Shown: positions 1 through 5,481 of the stretch, piece by piece
Position numbering within the stretch: the first letter of the stretch is position 1
How the letters are laid out: the number at the start of each line of letters is the position of its first letter
Assembly (NCBI GenBank): GCA_017379255.1
Contig: JAFNWZ010000424.1
Coordinates: 1-6,348 of the forward strand
Origin: Akkermansia sp.
Lineage (GTDB): Bacteria; Verrucomicrobiota; Verrucomicrobiia; Verrucomicrobiales; Akkermansiaceae
Direction: 5' to 3'
Length of the DNA: 6,348 nt
The notes under the pieces: model-generated
What the model was told of the DNA's origin: nothing
The model's database searches: none
What the model saw: the letters and a program-made list of their open reading frames with translations, nothing else
Made by a program: the position numbers and the translations under genes

Positions 1-332
1 CCGTTGAGCAGGTTCTGCAACTTGTTCACGATGGTGGTGCCCACGGAATCCTTGAGGCAATCGCGGTAGAGCTTGCTGGACTGCCAGTTATCGAAGGTGA
101 AGCGGGCACTCTCGGGCAGGCAGTTCTCGCTCTTCAGCACACGGTAGCGGGTGTAGCCGCGGGTGAAATAGTCGTACTCGGCATCAGCACCGTAGTAACG
201 CATGTCGGTCAGCTCAGTGTGGTCGATAGCGGTGGAAAGCGTGGGGGTGAGCAGTTCCTTGCGGGTCACAGTCTTGACGCAGGAGCTAAGCCCCAGAGCC
301 AGCAACAGTATGGCGGGTATCAGTTTCTTCAT
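1..332 (-). CDS. Putative lipoprotein, 5' part only (3' end beyond window)
   Basis: The frame reads from an ATG at 332 to the window edge without a stop, giving 110 visible residues. The N-terminus is a classic lipoprotein signal peptide: Lys2-Lys3, a hydrophobic stretch rich in Leu/Ile/Ala, then the lipobox L15-S16-S17-C18. Cys18 would be lipidated, and Val rather than Asp at +2 suggests outer-membrane sorting by the E. coli rule. The mature part is polar, with several Tyr/Asp pairs and aromatic residues (for example MRYYGADAEYDYF and RGYTRYRVL). I do not recognise a family, so no function is assigned. It lies 8 bp downstream of the membrane-protein gene on the same strand and has no clear Shine-Dalgarno site, so translational coupling and co-transcription from the promoter at 1518-1546 are likely. 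I am confident of the gene and the lipoprotein signal, not of its role. Confidence 0.82.
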   Translation of the reverse strand, partial: MKKLIPAILLLALGLSSCVKTVTRKELLTPTLSTAIDHTELTDMRYYGADAEYDYFTRGYTRYRVLKSENCLPESARFTFDNWQSSKLYRDCLKDSVGTTIVNKLQNLLN

Positions 333-340
333 AAGATTTT

Positions 341-1486
341 TCAGATAATGGTGTAAAGGACATAGACCCAGTGGGCCACGATGGCGGCGCAGATACCGCC
401 GATGGTGTGCGCCCAGATGGCCTTGGAGGTGAGGTGGCGGTAGCCCAGGGTATCGAGCATGGCGGTGTGGGTGCTCAGGTAGCCGCTCCAGCACATACCG
501 ATGGCAGTGAACACGGCAATGGCGTTGCCATCAATCCAGCCGGCATTGATGAAGTTCGGGATGAGCCCAAGCGCTGCCCCCACGGCACCGAGGGCGGTGA
601 TGGGGAAGGCAATGAGGTGCGGGTCATGGAAACCGAAGAGCCATTGGAAAATCACGCTGCATTTGGCGCCAATCCAGGGCAGCAGCTCCACGCCCTCATA
701 CGCAGCACCCGTGAACTGACCACTGGCCGCAGGGCCGAAGGTGAGCAGCATCACCAGGGTGGAAATAATCAGCACGCCGGGGATAATGGCAATACCAACA
801 TCCACACCGGTGCGGCCACCATCCAGCAGGGAATCCAGAATACGCTGGAAGAGCGGCTTGGTGTACTCCTCCACCTTGGCTTCGGCCAGCTCTGCTGGTT
901 CACAGGCATCCTCCGTGGCAAACTCAGGCATCTTCCTGAGGATGGAACGCTGCATGAGGCGGGTGGAAACAATGCAACCGCAACAGGCACCAAAGAGCCC
1001 GATAAACGGCTCGGCATAAAAGCCCTGCCCCACCATGAACACGATGACCAGCAGGCCCATACCGAAAGCTGTGCCGAAGTTGGTAAGGGAGATGAACTGG
1101 TACTTCTTGAAGTAGGAGCTGAAGCGCTTATCCTGAGCCAGAGCGATGATGGCGGGGTTATCGGACAGGAAGGTGAGCACGGCGCCCAGGGAAGCCACGC
1201 CCGGCAGATTGAAAAGCGGGCGCATGAGCGGACGCAGCAGCTTTTCCAGCAGGCTCACCACGCCGAACTCCACGAACAGGCGGCCGATGGCCCCGGTAAT
1301 CACGCAGATGGCCATGAGGTAGAACACCGTATTGAGCAGCAGGTCATGCGCCGTCTTCATGATGGTGTTGAGCATCTGCGGCGTGCCCATCTGGGAAGCG
1401 ATATAGGAGAACAGCCCGAATACCACAATCAGGCAGATAACACCCTTGGGTATGAAACTATTGATTTTGCGGAGAATGTCTTTCAT
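341..1486 (-). CDS. Polytopic inner-membrane protein, possible nucleoside-recognition/Gate-domain family
   Basis: This is a 381-residue integral membrane protein. Hydrophobic segments are visible at about 14-32, 48-68, 96-118, 135-156, 160-176, 236-258, 285-300, 303-325, 330-352 and 358-381. A charged loop rich in Glu/Ala lies at about 185-225. Motifs such as LTFLSDNPAIIALA in the first half and a matching small-residue-rich second half suggest the duplicated architecture of Gate/nucleoside-recognition (spore-maturation-like) membrane proteins; the resemblance is to the CD0519/CD1768 type. Substrate and function are not known from the sequence. The frame can be extended to a TTG at 1546, but that TTG is the start of a good -35 box, and the predicted transcript begins near 1511, so the ATG at 1486 is chosen. 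No clear Shine-Dalgarno site precedes it. It heads a probable operon with the downstream lipoprotein gene. Confidence 0.8.
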   Translation of the reverse strand: MKDILRKINSFIPKGVICLIVVFGLFSYIASQMGTPQMLNTIMKTAHDLLLNTVFYLMAICVITGAIGRLFVEFGVVSLLEKLLRPLMRPLFNLPGVASLGAVLTFLSDNPAIIALAQDKRFSSYFKKYQFISLTNFGTAFGMGLLVIVFMVGQGFYAEPFIGLFGACCGCIVSTRLMQRSILRKMPEFATEDACEPAELAEAKVEEYTKPLFQRILDSLLDGGRTGVDVGIAIIPGVLIISTLVMLLTFGPAASGQFTGAAYEGVELLPWIGAKCSVIFQWLFGFHDPHLIAFPITALGAVGAALGLIPNFINAGWIDGNAIAVFTAIGMCWSGYLSTHTAMLDTLGYRHLTSKAIWAHTIGGICAAIVAHWVYVLYTII

Positions 1487-1490
1487 ATAA

Positions 1491-1524
1491 TTATAAGCCC
1501 CGTTTTTTGCGCCGGGGCTTATAT
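1491..1524 (-). promoter_or_regulatory. Inverted repeat between promoter and start codon of membrane-protein gene
   Basis: Positions 1492-1502 and 1513-1523 form a perfect 11-bp inverted repeat (TATAAGCCCCG and its complement) around a 10-nt loop, starting 5 bases upstream of the ATG at 1486. The promoter-proximal arm contains the -10 box itself (1518-1523), and the other arm holds a TATAAG repeat. A transcript starting near 1511 would contain only the start-codon-proximal arm plus the loop. The symmetry is therefore more plausible as a DNA operator than as an RNA hairpin for transcripts from this promoter. There is no T-run that would make it an obvious terminator. The role is inferred only. 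Confidence 0.5.
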
Positions 1525-1546
1525 CATATCTAACAGTTCTGTGCAA
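1518..1546 (-). promoter_or_regulatory. Sigma70-type promoter of membrane protein-lipoprotein operon
   Basis: On the minus strand a -35 box TTGCAC (1541-1546) and a -10 box TATAAG (1518-1523, five of six consensus bases) are separated by exactly 17 bases. Transcription would start near 1511, giving a leader of about 25 nt before the ATG at 1486. This placement is what rules out the upstream TTG at 1546 as the translation start. Confidence 0.7.
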
Positions 1547-1648
1547 GTGTAATCTGCGCCTGTGACAATGTAATCACGTGTGTCCCAAAGTACTGCCAAA
1601 TTGTATTTACCTTCCCAATTCAGGCGCACAAAGTGCTCGGAATTTTGT

Positions 1649-1724
1649 GCCCGTCAGGGCGGAATAATCGTAGCGATGGGGTGGAGCCGCCCCGCTTCAG
1701 CGGGGCGAGCGGAACCCCTCGATT
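1649..1724. repeat. REP-like palindrome with GTAG tetranucleotide
   Basis: The core is a perfect 8-bp stem, CGCCCCGC (1688-1695) and GCGGGGCG (1700-1707), with a TTCA loop. Around it lie further complementary arms: GGGGT (1678-1682) with ACCCC (1714-1718), and AATCG (1666-1670) with CGATT (1720-1724). A small separate stem GCCC-GTCA-GGGC occupies 1649-1660. GTAG at 1670-1673 stands just 5' of the larger palindrome, the arrangement described for bacterial REP elements recognised by REP-associated tyrosine transposases. Its sequence differs from the repeats that flank the transposase here, so it may belong to another REP family. Copy number elsewhere in the genome cannot be judged from this window. 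Confidence 0.6.
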
Positions 1725-1753
1725 ACAGTACAATAATGTGGGAGTCCGGGCAA

Positions 1754-1870
1754 CGGGCGGCATAAAGAGGCGAAATACGCCACTCTATCGAGTTCAATGC
1801 TTGTAGGTATTGAATGAACGGTCATTTGCGTTGCTGATATATTCCTTTTGCCCCCGCATTATGCCGCCCG
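1754..1870. repeat. 12-bp perfect inverted repeat pair bounding a ~117-bp segment
   Basis: CGGGCGGCATAA at 1754-1765 is the exact reverse complement of TTATGCCGCCCG at 1859-1870. The 93 bp between them are AT-richer and contain a second small inverted repeat (1793-1798 with 1809-1814). No open frame inside is convincing. It could be a small non-autonomous element or the ends of a decayed one. I see no convincing target-site duplication. Confidence 0.45.
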
Positions 1871-2024
1871 GTACACGGGCCCGGTTCGTTTTTTGTTGGA
1901 GCAGGCGCTTGGGGCGCCGAGTCTCGATTCACTCGCTTTCTACGCCCTCACAGGTCGCCTGCCTGACATCTGACACTCACTACCGTGGGCTTATGATTTC
2001 CGCTCGCTACGTTCGCCAAATTTT

Positions 2025-2132
2025 GAGCCCGCAACGCGGGCGAAAGATGAAAGGCAGGGGTAAGCCCGCAACGCGGGCGCAGCCCCTGCTATCCCGAAAA
2101 TTTATGCTGGAGCCCATGAAATGGGTGACAGA
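2025..2132 (+). repeat. Left REP-type repeat, inverted relative to 2712-2821
   Basis: The repeat contains three hairpins in order. The first is GCCCGC-AAC-GCGGGC at 2027-2041. The second is a bipartite one with outer stem CAGGGG (2055-2060)/CCCCTG (2083-2088) enclosing a second GCCCGC-AAC-GCGGGC (2064-2078). The third is CCCAT-GAA-ATGGG (2113-2125) preceded by GGAG. Aligned by eye to the reverse complement of the right copy it is roughly 85-90% identical, with differences concentrated in loops and in the linker at about 2090-2106. An 8-bp inverted repeat (AGAACAGT 2130-2137, ACTGTTCT 2152-2159) straddles its end and the transposase stop codon. Confidence 0.8.
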
Positions 2133-2139
2133 ACAGTGG

Positions 2140-2613
2140 CTACTCAATAGAACTGTTCTTAACACACCACCAATGAATATCATTCATCTCAACGCCATGC
2201 TTCTTCAAAAAGCTGCAAAACTCATCCTGCATCGAATGCGCCTTATGATGTTCTTTCTGCCTTTCAATATATCGGATAACAGCTTCTTTGTTTGATTCAC
2301 TTACAGAAAACGCGCCATAGCCCTCTTGCCAGGCGAAGTCTTTATAAGACGGGTCGATGTTTTTTACCCATTTTGTGGTATTAGACTTAATATCACGCAC
2401 AAAATCAGCCAGGCCAATCGTAACTGGCATTAAAGTCAAAATATGTATATGGTCAGGGCGACCACCTACAACTAAGGCATGACCGGACATACCGCGAATC
2501 ACACCGCCGATATAACGAAATATGCGTGGCAAATCATCCTCCTTCATGATACATCCGCCAGCCTTTGTATGAAAGATGAGATGTGCGTAGATATTAGCAA
2601 AAGAATTTCCCAT
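2140..2613 (-). CDS. HUH tyrosine transposase, IS200/TnpA or REP-associated (RAYT) type
   Basis: The 157-residue protein matches the compact single-domain Y1 transposase fold (Transposase_17/Y1_Tnp). The N-terminus NSFANIYAHLIFHTK is the family's first beta strand. The HUH metal-binding motif is H55-I56-H57 in GRPDHIHIL, followed by LADFVRDIKSNTTKW and WQEGYGAFSVS. The probable nucleophile is Tyr115 in VIRYIERQKEHH, with the helper Gln119. All expected catalytic residues are present, so it may be active. Known family members cut and join single-stranded DNA at hairpin-marked ends through a 5'-phosphotyrosine. Length fits IS200 TnpA; RAYTs usually carry a longer C-terminus, so the subtype is uncertain. 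Upstream in-frame codons (ATG 2628 and the frame to 2661) exist, but the family alignment starts at the ATG at 2613. The flanking inverted repeats are its likely substrates. Confidence 0.88.
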   Translation of the reverse strand: MGNSFANIYAHLIFHTKAGGCIMKEDDLPRIFRYIGGVIRGMSGHALVVGGRPDHIHILTLMPVTIGLADFVRDIKSNTTKWVKNIDPSYKDFAWQEGYGAFSVSESNKEAVIRYIERQKEHHKAHSMQDEFCSFLKKHGVEMNDIHWWCVKNSSIE

Positions 2614-2711
2614 ATGCTCGCCAGGCATCCTACCACAATAATAACTCACGCGGCAAGACAAACAAAGAAAAGTTTATCACAATAGTCACGAAAGGCCGAT
2701 TATCCACCGCC

Positions 2712-2821
2712 TCTGTCACCCATTCCATGGGCTCCAGAATCATTTTCCCAGATATCAGGGGCTGCGCCCGCTGTACGCGGGCTTCCCCCTGCCTGTCATC
2801 TTTCACCCGCGTTGCGGGCTC
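2712..2821 (-). repeat. Right REP-type repeat, inverted copy of 2025-2132
   Basis: It contains the same three hairpins in mirror order: CCCAT-TCC-ATGGG (2719-2731); a bipartite stem CAGGGG (2756-2761)/CCCCTG (2786-2791) around GCCCGC (2766-2771)/GCGGGC (2777-2782); and CCCGC-GTT-GCGGG (2806-2818). The central loop is TGTAC, two bases longer than in the left copy, while both stems are intact, so variation falls in loops and structure is kept. It ends 24 bp from the speA stop codon and will be transcribed as the 3' untranslated region of speA. Confidence 0.8.
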
Positions 2822-2845
2822 AGGATTTCTGGTCAGATGCCATAC

Positions 2846-4783
2846 TTACAACTCATAGTAAGTATACCCGCTCAGGCCGTTGCGGTAGGCTTCCAGGGCA
2901 TCGCGGCGCTGGCGGGGGGAAATGAGGCCGTTCTCCACGCCGCGCTCTGCGAGGGCACGGAACTTGGCCACCAGGTCCTTGGCATCGTACTTCACATAGG
3001 AAAGCACATCGGCCACGCTGTCGCCCTCTTCCTCGTGGGTGAATACCGGGCGTCCGTTTTCCAGGTGCACGCTCACCACATTGGTATCACCCAGCAGGTT
3101 GTGCAAGTCGCCCAGGGTTTCCTGGTACGCCCCCACCATGAAAATGGCCACGTAATAATTTTCCTTGGGATCCACCTCGTGCAGCGGCAGGGATTTGGCC
3201 ACGTCCTCACGGTCAATGAAGTGGTCTACCTTGCCATCGCAGTCGCAGGTGATATCCACCAGCACGGCTTTCTGCGTGGGACGCTCGGAGAGGCGCTGAA
3301 TCGGCATGACCGGGAAGAGCTGGTCAATGGCCCAGGAGTCCGGCAGGCTCTGGAACACAGAGAAGTTGGAGTAGTAGTAGTCCACCATGTTGTCGGATAC
3401 CTCCTTCAAATCCTCGGGGATTTCGCTCATTTCGCCAATGCGGCGGGAAATAAGACCCATGATGTGCCAGTAGATGGCCTCGCCCACGCCGCGCTCACGC
3501 AGGGTGGCATTGCCGTGGTGGAACATGGCGCGCAGCTGGTCACGGTAGTAAATGGCGTCATTGTAGCACTCCTGGATATTCTTGCGGGTGAGCATGCGGT
3601 GCGTTTCATCCAGCGCCAGCAGGATATCATTGGCATTCTCCGGCAGAGCGGGCGGCTGGGCCTCGCTGCCGGGGGCGCTGGTCACATCCAGCACGTTGAA
3701 CACCAGCACCGCGTGGTAGGCCGAAACCGCGCGGCCGGATTCCGTGACCAGCGTGGGGTGCTCCACCCCGTGCTTAGTGCAGAGCTCTCCCACCACCTCC
3801 ACGATGTCTCGGGCGTATTCCTCTATGGAGTAGTTACAGGAGGAATGGAAATTTGTCTTGGAGCCATCGTAGTCCACAGCCAGGCCACCGCCCATATCAA
3901 GCGTGCCCATGGGGGCGCCCTCCTTCACCAAGTCAATATAGATGCGGCAGGCTTCCGTGAGGCCGCCACGAATCACGGTCACGTTGGAAATCTGGCTGCC
4001 CTGGTGGTAGTGCAGCGCCTTGAGGCAATGCAGCTTGCCTGCGGCCTTCAGCGTATCCACCACATCAATGACCTGGGCGGCATTCAGACCGAACACCGAT
4101 TTATCACCGGCAGACTCACTCCAATGGCCGGAGCCCTTGGAAGCCAGGCGCACGCGCACGCCCAGAATCGGCTCCACTCCCAGGACTTCGGCACGGCGCA
4201 GAATGGCGGGCAGCTCGTTGGGCATCTCCAGAATCAGGCAGATTTTCATCCCCATGCGCATCCCCATGAGCGCCAGGTCGATGAACTCATCATCCTTATA
4301 CCCGTTGCACATCAGGAAGGACTCCGCATCGCGCATGTAGGCCATGGCGGCAATCAGCTCCGGCTTCGAGCCCGCCTCCAGCCCGTAGTGGTAGCGCTGG
4401 CCATGAGCCACCACTTCTTCCACCACCATACGCTGCTGGTTCACCTTGATGGGGTACACCCCGCGGTACTTGCCCGTATACCCGGCGGCCTTGATGGCCT
4501 TGGCAAAGCTCTTGTTCAGCTCATCTATACGAGCATGCAGCAGGTCACGGAAGCGCAGCAGCACCGGTACATTCGTGCCGCGCTCCTCCAGTCCCTTCAT
4601 GATATCCGGCAGGCTCACCTCCTTCGTGCTGCCATCGGTATCCACCAGGTGCACATTCACCTCACCCGCGCGGGACACGCTGAAATAATCATTACTCCAG
4701 TTCTCCACCCCGTAAAGTTCGGAGGAATCGGCGGCTGTCCAGTTGCGGACCTTGCGTTTGATGGATTTCTTGCGGGCAGGCAT
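2846..4783 (-). CDS. speA: Biosynthetic arginine decarboxylase (PLP-dependent)
   Basis: The enzyme converts arginine to agmatine and CO2, the first step of agmatine-based putrescine/spermidine synthesis. The 645 residues match the usual length of SpeA. The N-terminal PLP barrel has the Schiff-base lysine Lys113 in YPIKVNQQ, then HYGLEAGSKPEL (about 132-143), LHYHQGSQISN (257-267) and the phosphate-binding glycine loop LDMGGGLAVDYDGS (295-308). The middle insertion (about 370-500) is typical of SpeA and absent from DapC/LysA-type relatives. The C-terminal half carries the active-site motif DITCDCDGK (510-518; many homologues read CDSDG) and GAYQETLGDLHNLLGDTN (551-568). The start ATG is 22-25 nt from the predicted transcription start, with no clear Shine-Dalgarno site. 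Magnesium and PLP are the family cofactors; location is probably cytoplasmic. It is transcribed alone, divergently from rplS. Confidence 0.97.
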   Translation of the reverse strand: MPARKKSIKRKVRNWTAADSSELYGVENWSNDYFSVSRAGEVNVHLVDTDGSTKEVSLPDIMKGLEERGTNVPVLLRFRDLLHARIDELNKSFAKAIKAAGYTGKYRGVYPIKVNQQRMVVEEVVAHGQRYHYGLEAGSKPELIAAMAYMRDAESFLMCNGYKDDEFIDLALMGMRMGMKICLILEMPNELPAILRRAEVLGVEPILGVRVRLASKGSGHWSESAGDKSVFGLNAAQVIDVVDTLKAAGKLHCLKALHYHQGSQISNVTVIRGGLTEACRIYIDLVKEGAPMGTLDMGGGLAVDYDGSKTNFHSSCNYSIEEYARDIVEVVGELCTKHGVEHPTLVTESGRAVSAYHAVLVFNVLDVTSAPGSEAQPPALPENANDILLALDETHRMLTRKNIQECYNDAIYYRDQLRAMFHHGNATLRERGVGEAIYWHIMGLISRRIGEMSEIPEDLKEVSDNMVDYYYSNFSVFQSLPDSWAIDQLFPVMPIQRLSERPTQKAVLVDITCDCDGKVDHFIDREDVAKSLPLHEVDPKENYYVAIFMVGAYQETLGDLHNLLGDTNVVSVHLENGRPVFTHEEEGDSVADVLSYVKYDAKDLVAKFRALAERGVENGLISPRQRRDALEAYRNGLSGYTYYEL

Positions 4784-4812
4784 GGTCGTCGATGTGGTTA
4801 AATTGTGCGCGC

Positions 4813-4841
4813 GTTATATACCACCCTGCCCCGATTGTCAA
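4813..4841 (-). promoter_or_regulatory. speA promoter, sigma70 type
   Basis: On the minus strand a perfect -35 box TTGACA (4836-4841) is followed after exactly 17 bases by the -10 box TATAAC (4813-4818, five of six consensus bases). Predicted transcription start is near 4806, leaving a short leader of about 22 nt before the speA ATG at 4783. Such a short leader leaves little room for a riboswitch or attenuator. Confidence 0.8.
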
Positions 4842-4898
4842 CCCGGAACTACGCCCCCGCCCCCATTACTGCCTGATTTTCACCAGTTTTGGCAGCTA

Positions 4899-4962
4899 AA
4901 TTCAAAAAAATGCACAAATTTATGAAATTTGGGTTGCCAAGAATCCAAAAATCGTGTAGACT
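4899..4962 (+). promoter_or_regulatory. rplS promoter with AT-rich upstream element
   Basis: The -35 box TTGCCA (4934-4939, five of six) and -10 box TAGACT (4957-4962, four of six) are 17 bases apart. The stretch immediately upstream (about 4899-4930) is strikingly A/T-rich with A-tracts in otherwise GC-rich DNA, which resembles an UP element that binds the RNA polymerase alpha subunit, as at many ribosomal-protein promoters. Predicted start is near 4969. The upstream-element reading is inference from composition. Confidence 0.65.
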
Positions 4963-4975
4963 GTCGCACCCACCC

Positions 4976-4989
4976 GAGCCGGGAGGCTC
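4976..4989 (+). promoter_or_regulatory. Leader hairpin in rplS 5' UTR
   Basis: GAGCC (4976-4980) and GGCTC (4985-4989) form a perfect 5-bp stem closed by GGGA, a GNRA-type tetraloop, within the first 20 or so nucleotides of the predicted rplS leader. It is 24 bases upstream of the Shine-Dalgarno site and does not occlude it. It could be a 5' stabiliser or part of an autoregulatory site. A chance stem of this size is also possible. Confidence 0.4.
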
Positions 4990-5012
4990 ACTGAACATTT
5001 ACACAACACAAG

Positions 5013-5018
5013 AAGGAG
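5013..5018 (+). promoter_or_regulatory. Ribosome-binding site that fixes the rplS start
   Basis: AAGGAG lies 5 bases upstream of the ATG at 5024. It decides the start: the frame is open further upstream to 4889, but those codons cross the promoter and leader hairpin and are not part of L19. Confidence 0.85.
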
Positions 5019-5023
5019 ACAAG

Positions 5024-5368
5024 ATGAACATTCTCGACACTATCGGAAAAGAGCAGATGAAGGACGACGTGACGCCCTTCAACGTTGGCGACACCGTGAA
5101 GGTGCACTGCCGCGTGATTGAAGGTGGCAAGGAACGCGTGCAGATCTTCCAGGGCATCGTGATTGCCAAGCGTGGCGCCGGCATCAACGAGGCTTTCACC
5201 GTTCGTAAGATTGCCTACGGCGAAGGCGTGGAACGCTCCTTCCCCATCCACACCCCCAAGATTGCCAAGATTGAGGTTGTGACCCGCGGTAAGGTTCGCC
5301 GCGCCAAGCTCCACTACCTCCGCAGCCGCGTGGGTAAGGAAGCTGTGACCGTGAAGACCATCCGCTAA
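5024..5368 (+). CDS. rplS: 50S ribosomal protein L19
   Basis: The 114-residue product has the normal L19 length and its hallmark sequences: [33 protein letters not shown] (split over about 19-51), [28 protein letters not shown] (about 53-80) and the basic tail [20 protein letters not shown] (about 88-107). L19 is a primary component of the large subunit at the interface with 30S. In many bacteria rplS closes an rpsP-rimM-trmD operon; here it stands alone, with its own promoter upstream, divergent speA on one side and a terminator right behind it. The start is set by a strong Shine-Dalgarno site. Confidence 0.98.
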   Translation: MNILDTIGKEQMKDDVTPFNVGDTVKVHCRVIEGGKERVQIFQGIVIAKRGAGINEAFTVRKIAYGEGVERSFPIHTPKIAKIEVVTRGKVRRAKLHYLRSRVGKEAVTVKTIR

Positions 5369-5400
5369 TCTCACGGAACTACACCAAACCTTTTCAAGAT

Positions 5401-5435
5401 TCAGGCCATTCCCAACGGAATGGCCTGAGTTGTTT
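5401..5435 (+). terminator. Intrinsic terminator of rplS
   Basis: A perfect 12-bp stem (TCAGGCCATTCC at 5401-5412, complement at 5417-5428) with a CAAC loop is followed by GTTGTTT. It starts 32 bases after the rplS stop codon. The T-run is interrupted by one G, but the stem is strong. Confidence 0.85.
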
Positions 5436-5450
5436 AAGGCGGAAGTCTCG

Positions 5451-5481
5451 CGGGACTGTAGTCCCGAGCTCCGATTCGGAG
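5451..5481. other. Two tandem small hairpins between terminators
   Basis: CGGGACT-GT-AGTCCCG (5451-5466) and CTCCG-ATT-CGGAG (5469-5481) are adjacent perfect short palindromes. Neither is followed by a T-run. They fill the gap between the rplS terminator and the bidirectional stem at 5492-5526. They may be a repeat remnant or transcript-stabilising structure; no function can be assigned. Confidence 0.45.

Larger units (their letters stand above)
1547..2024. other. Gene-free, palindrome-rich intergenic region
   Basis: No credible gene lies here. The open frames present (for example plus-strand frames at 1580-1765 and 1810-2295) have no ribosome-binding site, have compositions typical of read-through of GC palindromes, and the second runs through the left repeat of the transposase cassette. 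What the stretch does hold is structure: a REP-like palindrome (1649-1724), a 12-bp inverted repeat pair (1754-1765 and 1859-1870), a small inverted repeat TTCAAT/ATTGAA (1793-1798 and 1809-1814) and a short GGCGC/GCGCC stem (1904-1908 and 1914-1918). Between 1919 and 2024 I see nothing definite. It is probably accumulated repeat and mobile-element debris. Confidence 0.6.
2025..2821. mobile_element. IS200/RAYT-like transposase cassette with inverted REP-type flanks
   Basis: A single HUH tyrosine transposase gene (2140-2613) lies between two homologous ~110-bp hairpin-rich repeats in opposite orientation (2025-2132 and 2712-2821). The left copy starts 7 bp beyond the transposase stop codon; the right copy is about 100 bp upstream of the start codon. 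Classic IS200 elements have subterminal hairpins but not long inverted repeats, whereas REP-associated transposases (RAYTs) are typically flanked by inverted REP pairs, so the arrangement favours a RAYT/REP system. The exact ends are defined here only by where the homology between copies fades. Confidence 0.65.

Noticed and set aside
1487..1546. N-terminal extension of the membrane protein to a TTG at 1546
   Set aside because: The TTG is part of a -35 box with a -10 box 17 bases downstream. The predicted transcript starts after this TTG, and the extension (HRTVRYD...) is unlike a membrane-protein N-terminus.
371..1552. A 393-codon open frame on the plus strand
   Set aside because: It is antisense to the membrane protein, has a highly charged, His/Glu/Gly-rich composition with no fold signature, and crosses the promoter of the real gene.
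1810..2295. Plus-strand frame that runs through the left repeat into the transposase gene
   Set aside because: Its middle is the REP-type repeat and its end is antisense to the transposase. It has no ribosome-binding site, and the corresponding reading in the other repeat copy is frameshifted.
2614..2711. Promoter upstream of the transposase
   Set aside because: I looked on the minus strand and found only weak pairs (for example TTGTCT with a TATTGT-like box at poor spacing). Nothing is good enough to list; the gene may rely on read-through from speA.
2027..2820. CRISPR-like array from the recurring GCCCGC...GCGGGC palindromes
   Set aside because: Spacing is irregular, copies are inverted, there are no spacer-like unique segments of constant length, and no cas genes are present. 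The REP-type explanation fits better.
2837..4801. A 654-codon open frame on the plus strand, slightly longer than speA
   Set aside because: It is fully antisense to speA, is rich in His/Gln/Gly/Val as expected from reverse reading of GC-rich codons, and has no family resemblance or ribosome-binding site. SpeA on the opposite strand is unmistakable.
4784..4806. Riboswitch or polyamine-responsive leader upstream of speA
   Set aside because: The predicted leader is only about 22 nt, too short for a structured sensor, and no upstream reading frame is visible.
4988..5374. A 128-codon open frame antisense to rplS
   Set aside because: It is a shadow of the L19 gene with no independent start signal; L19 is certain.
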